In this document: positions 57,901 through 64,000 of the stretch, piece after piece
How the letters are laid out: the number at the start of each line of letters is the position of its first letter
Position numbering within the stretch: the stretch's first letter is position 1
NCBI GenBank assembly: GCA_949592205.1
Contig: CATIUR010000004.1
Coordinates: 98,416,337 to 98,480,336 of the forward strand
From: Helichrysum umbraculigerum
Taxonomy: Eukaryota > Streptophyta > Magnoliopsida > Asterales > Asteraceae
DNA: 64,000 bases
Direction of reading: 5' to 3'
Notes under the pieces: generated by a model
What the model saw: the letters and a program-made list of their open reading frames with translations, nothing else
What the model was told of the DNA's origin: nothing
Database searches by the model: none
Program-made: the position numbers and the translations under genes

Positions 57901-59272
57901 TAATGAACACATAGTAGTCGGTATATCTTCGAGAAGAGAAAAAAGTGTTGTTTTCCATGAACGCACCCAATCGACTGCATCACCATTCTTCCTAGACAAC
58001 AAACCAGAATCTCATTAGGCGTTTAAAAACGTAATGATCATTGAAATTGCAAAAGGCGTTTGATAATTTTAAGTGTGAATTCTTCAAATGCTATTGCATA
58101 AACAAGCATACCCGCCTTTGAGACTATCTTAATGAAATAAAAATCAATAGTTCATGTGCCTTCCTATATAAGGTATGTGGGCAAGCTAAAAAAAAGTGTT
58201 TGTTGCATTAAATAAACATCACTCCGCAAAATTTACACAAAAAAAAAAAAGGTTCATTTTTCCTCTAAAATAAGCTAAAACGCACTTCTATAGTTCTATT
58301 CAAACACTTATAAGTGTGTATTGCATTTATAAAAGGGTTAATGACGCAAATAGTTAACGAAGTTTACTTTTTTTACAAAGTTAGAGTATGGACCCAATTT
58401 ATTACTCTGGTAGGCAACAAACTTTCAAATTTTGTGTCGATTTAGGTAACAAACTTTTTTTTACCGGTTTAAGTTCAAAAATGATGACATGTCAGTCAAA
58501 AACTTACACGTGGCGGTTTCATTTACAACGTACGTGACATTTTAAAAATTGAAAACCAGCCAAAAAATTAAAATGACTGGTTGCCCCGGTCACCCACGAA
58601 TATATTCTCTAACTCGGTCTTTTTTCATGAAAGTTCGTTACCTACGAGAGTAATAAATTGGGTTCTTACCCTAACTCGGTAAAAAGGGTAAAGTTTGTTG
58701 GCAATCCGTGCCATTAACCCTTTATAAAACGCATTAAGCTATAAGCTCCTAAAATAGTACTCCGTACTAGTTAATATACATGCCTAACTTAATAGACCTA
58801 ACATAATGTCTAATTCACTAACTGGTTTATACATCTTAAATACTTTCTTTCTCTTTAACTTAATTTATACGCTGATTTTTTAAGCTATACGAGTATTTAG
58901 TTAGGTCTATTTATCATTTTTCGGCACCTAAAATATGGCTGCCCTCCCAAACACATGGAGCGCCGTGATTTGTATCATTGCGTTTAATATTAAAACGATG
59001 TTTATGAAGGCCAGATGAGATATAAATCTTACCATAAACATAGGATAGTCCCTCTTTCCTTCTGAATGTATTATCCCTTCCTTGTCAATAATTGCATACC
59101 TTGCTCCAGATGTACCAAAATCCATCCCCAAATACAACTTTCCCACTGTTTCAAAATTACTACTTGAACTTTTTATACAATTATTCCTCCTAAATTGCAT
59201 ATCCCTTCTTAAATTTGATTTATCTGCAATGTTGTTGCATAATAATACCAACTTCTTGAGATTAATTTCCAT
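54960..59272 (-). CDS. XK1: FGGY-family sugar kinase, plastid XK1/D-ribulose kinase type
   Basis: ATP-dependent sugar kinase. The closest family I know is Arabidopsis At2g21370, named xylulose kinase 1 and later described as a plastid D-ribulose kinase. Eight exons on the minus strand: 59033-59272, 57848-57987, 57206-57458, 56597-56729, 55909-55997, 55493-55770, 55262-55331 and 54960-55151, in phase, 464 residues. The second exon uses the acceptor AAG|AATGG. The N-terminal phosphate-binding motif is LYLGMDFGTSGARYAIID. Later landmarks are CSGSSTLCKLVSWW, HQADWLLWLLHG, STGTTDSIAAFL, GGASNTGGAVLRQLFSD and the C-terminal ATP-site TAGGGSKNDKW. About 45 residues precede the kinase domain and could be a transit peptide. 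An in-frame TAA just upstream supports ATG 59272. No breaks. Confidence 0.92.
58335..58720. mobile_element. MULE-type MITE in the first FGGY-kinase intron
   Basis: 386 bp with ends GGGTTAATGACGCAAATAG and CGTGCCATTAACCC, inverted for well over 50 bp. It is flanked by TTTATAAAA at 58326-58334 and 58721-58729, a perfect 9-bp duplication. No coding capacity. Confidence 0.85.
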
Positions 59273-59885
59273 GCATTACATACAGCTTTATATGAAGAAT
59301 TCAATGTCAGCAATGGACTTACAATCAATCTTCTGGTATTGCATTATGTTTCTTGATTTTGACTTTGACTTATGTACAATGTTGTTGCAGAACACAGTTC
59401 TTGAAGTACATTTTTTCAAGCTACAATCACCTGAAATTTAGTAAATATAAGTGGCATTAGTAAACGGGATAAATTCATATTATAAGCTTATTACCCTTTC
59501 GTCTTAGTGAAAGTGTGCACTTTGAAAATGTATGTCGTTTTATGAATCTCCACTAACTATATTATTCACCAATCAAATATCATCTCTACCCACTAAAATC
59601 TCTTTTGATTGGTTTGAATATGAAAATGTGACACTTATTTAGGCTAAACCGGATAGTAATGTAGACTTATGAAACGGGATAGAGGTAGTATATAAATTTG
59701 AATAAACACTATCACTAGTTAACTCAAAATCAGGAATTTATGTAGTGAAATATGTACTTTGCCGATATGAGAATGGTTGGATAGAGCAAATGGAATGATA
59801 GGTTGAGGTTGCCATTATTTTCATTGTTTTAAATAAATGGATAATAATATATGAGTATGGAGTGGCTGGAGGGAATTGTGTAGTT
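59273..59885. other. Upstream region of the FGGY kinase gene
   Basis: Probable promoter and 5' UTR on the minus strand. AT-rich with no motif I can assign, and no gene. Confidence 0.4.
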
Positions 59886-59889
59886 TTGT

Positions 59890-60800
59890 TATTAATAAAA
59901 TGAAAAATCTTGAAAGAATAATAGCCATTGGATGATGATCAACAATAAAGATCTAACCCTTAATTTAATCAATGACATCATTAATCCCATTTTTATATGA
60001 CTAAAAGACTAATATAACCTTCTATATTTATAATATACACCCTTTGATATTTACAATATATATCCTTTATTTCTCCTTTAATTGTAAATAACTCCTCCAA
60101 ATATTTTTTATGAAAAAAATTAATTTAATAACTACATTAATTTATTTCATAATTCAAACTCTTCCAACAATTTTTTTTTTTTTATAAAAAAAGTCCCAAT
60201 AAGTTATTTTTCTATTCCAAAAAATTTATGGCTTCATTCCATCACCCAATAATCTAAATTATTATACGATCATTTTTTTAAATTATTTTATTAATTTCTA
60301 ATTTCCAATTTTTGGATTAGGGATGGCAACCGGTCGGGTTCGGGCGGGTTTTAGTGTACATGTACACATACACATTTATAATATTTGTAACTATACCCGG
60401 CCCAATACCTGCTGGGTAACCAATTAGTATTACCCATCGGTTTTACGGATTTATTTGCAGGTTTCGGTTATCCCATGTATTTAACTTTAACCGAACAAAA
60501 AAACGTTTAGTTGTTGAAAATACAATGCAAATTTGTAACACGGCAAAAAAACGAAACTAAAATACCATAAACTATAGTATATTCAAGATATCAAATTTTA
60601 AAACTAACAATTTAGCTATTTATTAACTAATTCAAAGTTTCGGAACGTTCAAGATAACGAACAATTTCATGTTTTCATATCATACAAAATTAAAATGTAA
60701 TAATCGTGGAAATCCAAATATAAAAGCTAATGGTATAAAGTTCACCGGTTGATATGTACATTATCTTCTTATATATAAAAAATATTATATATATATAATA
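59890..60800. mobile_element. Repeat copy A, possibly Helitron-like (arm of a large inverted repeat)
   Basis: Starts near ATTAATAAAATGAAAAATC. It contains TGACATCATTAATCCCATTT and GACTAAAAGACTAATATA, then a GGGATGGCAACCGG-GGGTTTTAGTGTA segment and further unique sequence to about 60800. Copy C (62780-63783) is its inverted counterpart over roughly 900 bp. The ATATTAAAAGAAAAA-type start in copies B and C resembles plant Helitron 5' ends, but I found no firm 3' hairpin-CTRR end. Confidence 0.5.
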
Positions 60801-60830
60801 TAATATAATATAATATAAGCTCAAATTAAT
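60760..60830. repeat. TATAATATAA simple repeat
   Basis: About 50 bp of ATATA/ATATAATATAA repeats at the inner side of repeat copy A. Confidence 0.8.
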
Positions 60831-61523
60831 AATAACAATTATGAAGGCATGGATACAAGTAAACGGCTATAGATACGGCTATAGGTAATTTGGCGGATAT
60901 TACCAAAACCCATCACCATACCCATACCCGTGGAATAAAAAAATTTGTACCCAAAGCGCAAAAAAACCCGCTAACCGCCCTCCATATATATTCTTAAGTA
61001 GGTATCTTCTTGAGTTAACTTCAGTCTCGAGTCTACTCTTTAAATTAAAAAGTCAAAAATGGTGAAATCCGTTAGATAAAGGATGATAACGCTCTTATTG
61101 ATAATTATTATGATACAAGCAAGGTTGATCACATTACATGATTGCAAATAGAAGTGTTATGAAATTTCAATATAAACTTCTAATCTCAAAATATAGAGTT
61201 TTTTACTTTTGTTTTTTTCACTTACACTATCACAATATCACGTGGATCTATTTTAATAATAAGTGAATTACACTAAGTCGTCCAATTCAGACAGTGAACA
61301 TATATTTGACAGTCTTTTGGTAACAAGTTCTCTGATCTACTCATGCAATCCATAAACATATTCGCTATGCATATACTCATATCATTCGAATTATATCTTA
61401 CGTTTTGCTTCATATGCTAAAATTCGTGATTAATTGACTGTCAAGTACATTGATAATGTAACATAGTCCGAACATACATATATATGAGGCGACTTAAATA
61501 TTTATCATGGATAATTCCGCGAA

Positions 61524-62049
61524 TTATATTAAAAGAAAAACCTTGAGAGAATAAGGACCATTAGATGGAGATCAATAATTAAGATCTAACCGTTAATTTA
61601 TTTCATGACATCATTAATCCTATTTTTATGTGACTAAAAGACTAATATAACCTTCTATATTTACAATATACACCATTCAATAATTACAATATAAATCCTT
61701 TATTTTTTCTTAAATTGAAGATAATCCTCCAAATATTTTATGAAAATATTAATTTAATAACTAATTTATTATTTTTACAATAATTCAAACTCTTCTTACA
61801 ATCTTATTTATTTTATTTTTTCTGAAAAAACCCTAATAAGTAATTTTCAATTCCAAAAAATTCAGAACTTCATTCCATCGCCCAGTGATTTAAATTCTTA
61901 TACGACCTACTATTTTGATTCCTTTTATCAATTCAAATTTACAATTGTTGGATCATGGATGCCAACGGGTTGAATTCCGACGGATTTTAGTGAATTTGTA
62001 CCCATACTACCGTCTTTTTGAATTCTTATATCAATTTCTAATTTACAAT
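61524..62049. mobile_element. Repeat copy B (same orientation as copy A, shorter)
   Basis: Starts ATTATATTAAAAGAAAAACC and follows copy A closely through TGACATCATTAATCC, GACTAAAAGACTAATATAAC and TTCCATCGCCCAGTGATT. It is cut where an LTR fragment begins near 62050. The stretch 60831-61523 between copies A and B has no recognisable gene. Confidence 0.55.
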
Positions 62050-62779
62050 GGGGGCCCCATAAGATGGTGAAAATGTTTAAATTAGTTTCCCCAATTTACG
62101 TTACGTATTCCGGTCGTTTACCCGATTGTTTCGACGTTTATTCGTACGTAAAACGTTAATTATACGTGTTTAATCAACGATTTAAATTTCGTCATTTTCA
62201 CTTGAAGTATTTATTCTAAATACTTGAAAAACATTTATAAAAATGTTTCGTTAAGTTGTCGGCCTCGATTTGCGTGCACGTTTTACGGAGGTTTAATCGC
62301 GTAGCGTTTTAAATAGACGTTTTTCTTTGACAACTATTATACGATGTTTTCAATAATAATTTCATACAAAATAATATATTTTAAATTATTAAAATATATT
62401 TTGACTTTCGTTCGATTGTCGGGCGCGTTCCGCGCGTTTCGGTTGCGTTTGAGACGTTTTAACCAAAATGTCTAGGTTTTTCGTGTATTATTTTAACAAA
62501 ATAATAATAAGTGATAAATAACTTCTAAGAATGGATTAAAGTTATTTATAAAAAGGTTTTTCACCAACGTCGTTTATTCTGTCGGACTCCGTCCGGTTGT
62601 TTCGCACAATTTCACCAAATTGCGTAAGCGTAATACAAAATAATTACGGAAGTGTATATTCACATAAATATACAAATAGTTACAAGTAATTACAAGTTTT
62701 TAGCCTAATACTAAACTAAACACACGTAATTAGGGTTTCTAGCAGGTTAATTAGTAACCCTAAGTCGTCGGGTGTCACA
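62050..62779 (-). mobile_element. LTR fragment (gypsy-type, minus orientation)
   Basis: The right border GTCGGGTGTCACA at 62779 gives a minus-strand start TGTGACACCCGACG, the same class as the LTR block ending at 25148. Both share a TTTTTCACCAACGTC-like segment. The left part is missing. It is CpG-rich (CGTTTTACGGAGG, GTCGGGCGCGTTCCGCGCG) compared with its surroundings. Confidence 0.6.
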
Positions 62780-63783
62780 TATATATACAATATTTCTTTT
62801 ATATTATGATAAGATAATGTACATATCAACGGGTGAACCTTATACCATACGCTATTATATTTGAATTTTCATGAGTATTAGATATTAATTTTGTATGATA
62901 CGAAAATATGAAATTGTTCGGTATTTTGAACGTACCGAAACTTTGAATTAGTTAATTATAAAGTTAAATTGTTAGCTTTAAGATTTAAAATCTTGAATAT
63001 ACTATAGTTTATGGTATTTTGGTTTCGTTTTTTTTGTCGTGTTTAAAATTTGCGTCGTATTTTCAATAATTAATTTTTTTTTGTTTGGCCAAAGTTACAT
63101 ACACTGGGATAACCGAAACCCACAAATAAATTTGAAAAACCGATAGGTAATACTAATTGGGTACCCAACGGGTATTGGGTCAGGTATGGATACGAATATT
63201 CTAAACGGGTATGGATACAGATACACTAAAACACGGCGGAATCCATTGTAAATTAGAAACTGACAAAAGAATTAAAAAAGGCAGTGATATGGGTACAGAT
63301 ACACTAAAACCCACCGGAACCCGATCCATTGGCATCCATAATCCAAGAATTGCAAATTAAAAATTCATAAAAGAATTCAGAAAAGGCGTTCGTATAAGAA
63401 TTAAAATCACTGGGCGATGGAATGAAGTCATAAATTTTTTGGAATTGACAATAACTTATTGGGGCTTTTTTCAGAAAAAATAAAATAAAGAAGATTGTAG
63501 GAAGAGTTTGAATTATGGAAGAATTAATTAAGTATTTATTGAATTAAAATTTCCATAAAATAATTGGAGGATTATATACAATTAAAGAAAAAATAGAAGA
63601 TTTATATTGTAAATATTGAAGGGTCTATATTGTAAATATAGAAGGGTATATTAGTCTTTTAGTCATATAAAAATGGGATTAATGATGTCATTAAATAAAT
63701 GAATGGTTAGATCTTAATTGTTGATCTCCATCTGATGGTTATTATTATTTCAAGATTTTTCTTTTAATATATAAGATAGATAG
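62780..63783. mobile_element. Repeat copy C (inverted relative to copies A and B)
   Basis: On the minus strand it starts TCTATCTATCTTATATATTA and parallels copy A to about 62780, including ATACCATAAACTATAGTATA and TTGATATGTACATTATCTT. A 63185-63245 segment is partly repeated at 63290-63330. The last 217 bp of the window (63784-64000) show no feature. Confidence 0.55.
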
Positions 63784-64000
63784 ATGACTTTCGGAAAAAG
63801 TAAATGGGGTTTTGACCCTTTTTAACTGGATATTTTTTATTTTTTTTTAGATAAAAAAGTGGTGATATTTAGGGCTTTAGGCCATGTTATTATTTTTATT
63901 ATTACAAGTTGGTTCAAAACTTGTACTCATTTCCGATTTTCCGCAGCAACACACGAGTAAATTAGAAGAGGAAAACAAAATTGCAAAATCGTGTGGGGCC

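Noticed and set aside
1..64000. tRNA, rRNA or organelle DNA
   Set aside because: I saw no tRNA-like A/B box pairs with cloverleaf potential and no rRNA or plastid/mitochondrial gene. The only tRNA-related words are retroelement primer-binding sites.

Overview
The window is plant nuclear DNA from a eudicot. The genes are split by AT-rich GT-AG introns, carry telo-box/site II promoter elements, and sit among several generations of nested transposons. A third gene in the copia element resembles a family I recall from Asteraceae genomes, so I lean to that family with low confidence.

Host genes, left to right: the 5' three quarters of cytosolic ribosomal protein S3 (minus strand, cut by the window start); a short broken fragment of a UBC22-type ubiquitin-conjugating enzyme (minus); a SURF6/RRP14 ribosome-biogenesis gene (minus); a 14-exon plastid MATE transporter of the DETOXIFICATION 46 type (minus); a BET1-like SNARE (plus); and an 8-exon plastid-type FGGY sugar kinase of the XK1/D-ribulose kinase type (minus). 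The last two are convergent. From memory of Arabidopsis, UBC22 and SURF6 share a neighbourhood on chromosome 5 and DTX46 and XK1 share one on chromosome 2, so the gene order looks like old synteny that transposons have spread apart.

About 33 kb between the MATE and BET1-like genes (14.65-47.91 kb) is almost all transposon. A 2-kb PIF/Harbinger element (TTA target duplication) lies 193 bp upstream of the MATE start codon. It holds two long solo LTRs with perfect 5-bp duplications (CAATG and GGTAC), the second of which splits the transposase gene. Next come a minus-strand LTR-derived block with a minisatellite, a PIF-type MITE, a diverged LTR, and a Ty3/gypsy element truncated inside integrase. 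The gypsy 5' LTR is split by a 13.4-kb copia element of the SIRE/Maximus type with near-identical LTRs (2 differences in 582 bp) and an AGAAT duplication.

The most interesting structure is in the retroelements. The SIRE element carries a third gene downstream of pol that reads as two exons joined in frame across a 664-bp intron, with no visible envelope features. GCGAGT (ACTCGC) motif arrays lie in its LTR, before gag and before the third gene. Two diverged gypsy-type LTRs each carry three short inverted repeats whose outer base pair has changed in step (A:T in one, T:A in the other). The flanks of the BET1-like and FGGY genes hold a foldback element with telomere-like repeats at its centre and a large inverted repeat. 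Several MITEs with recognisable target duplications sit inside introns.
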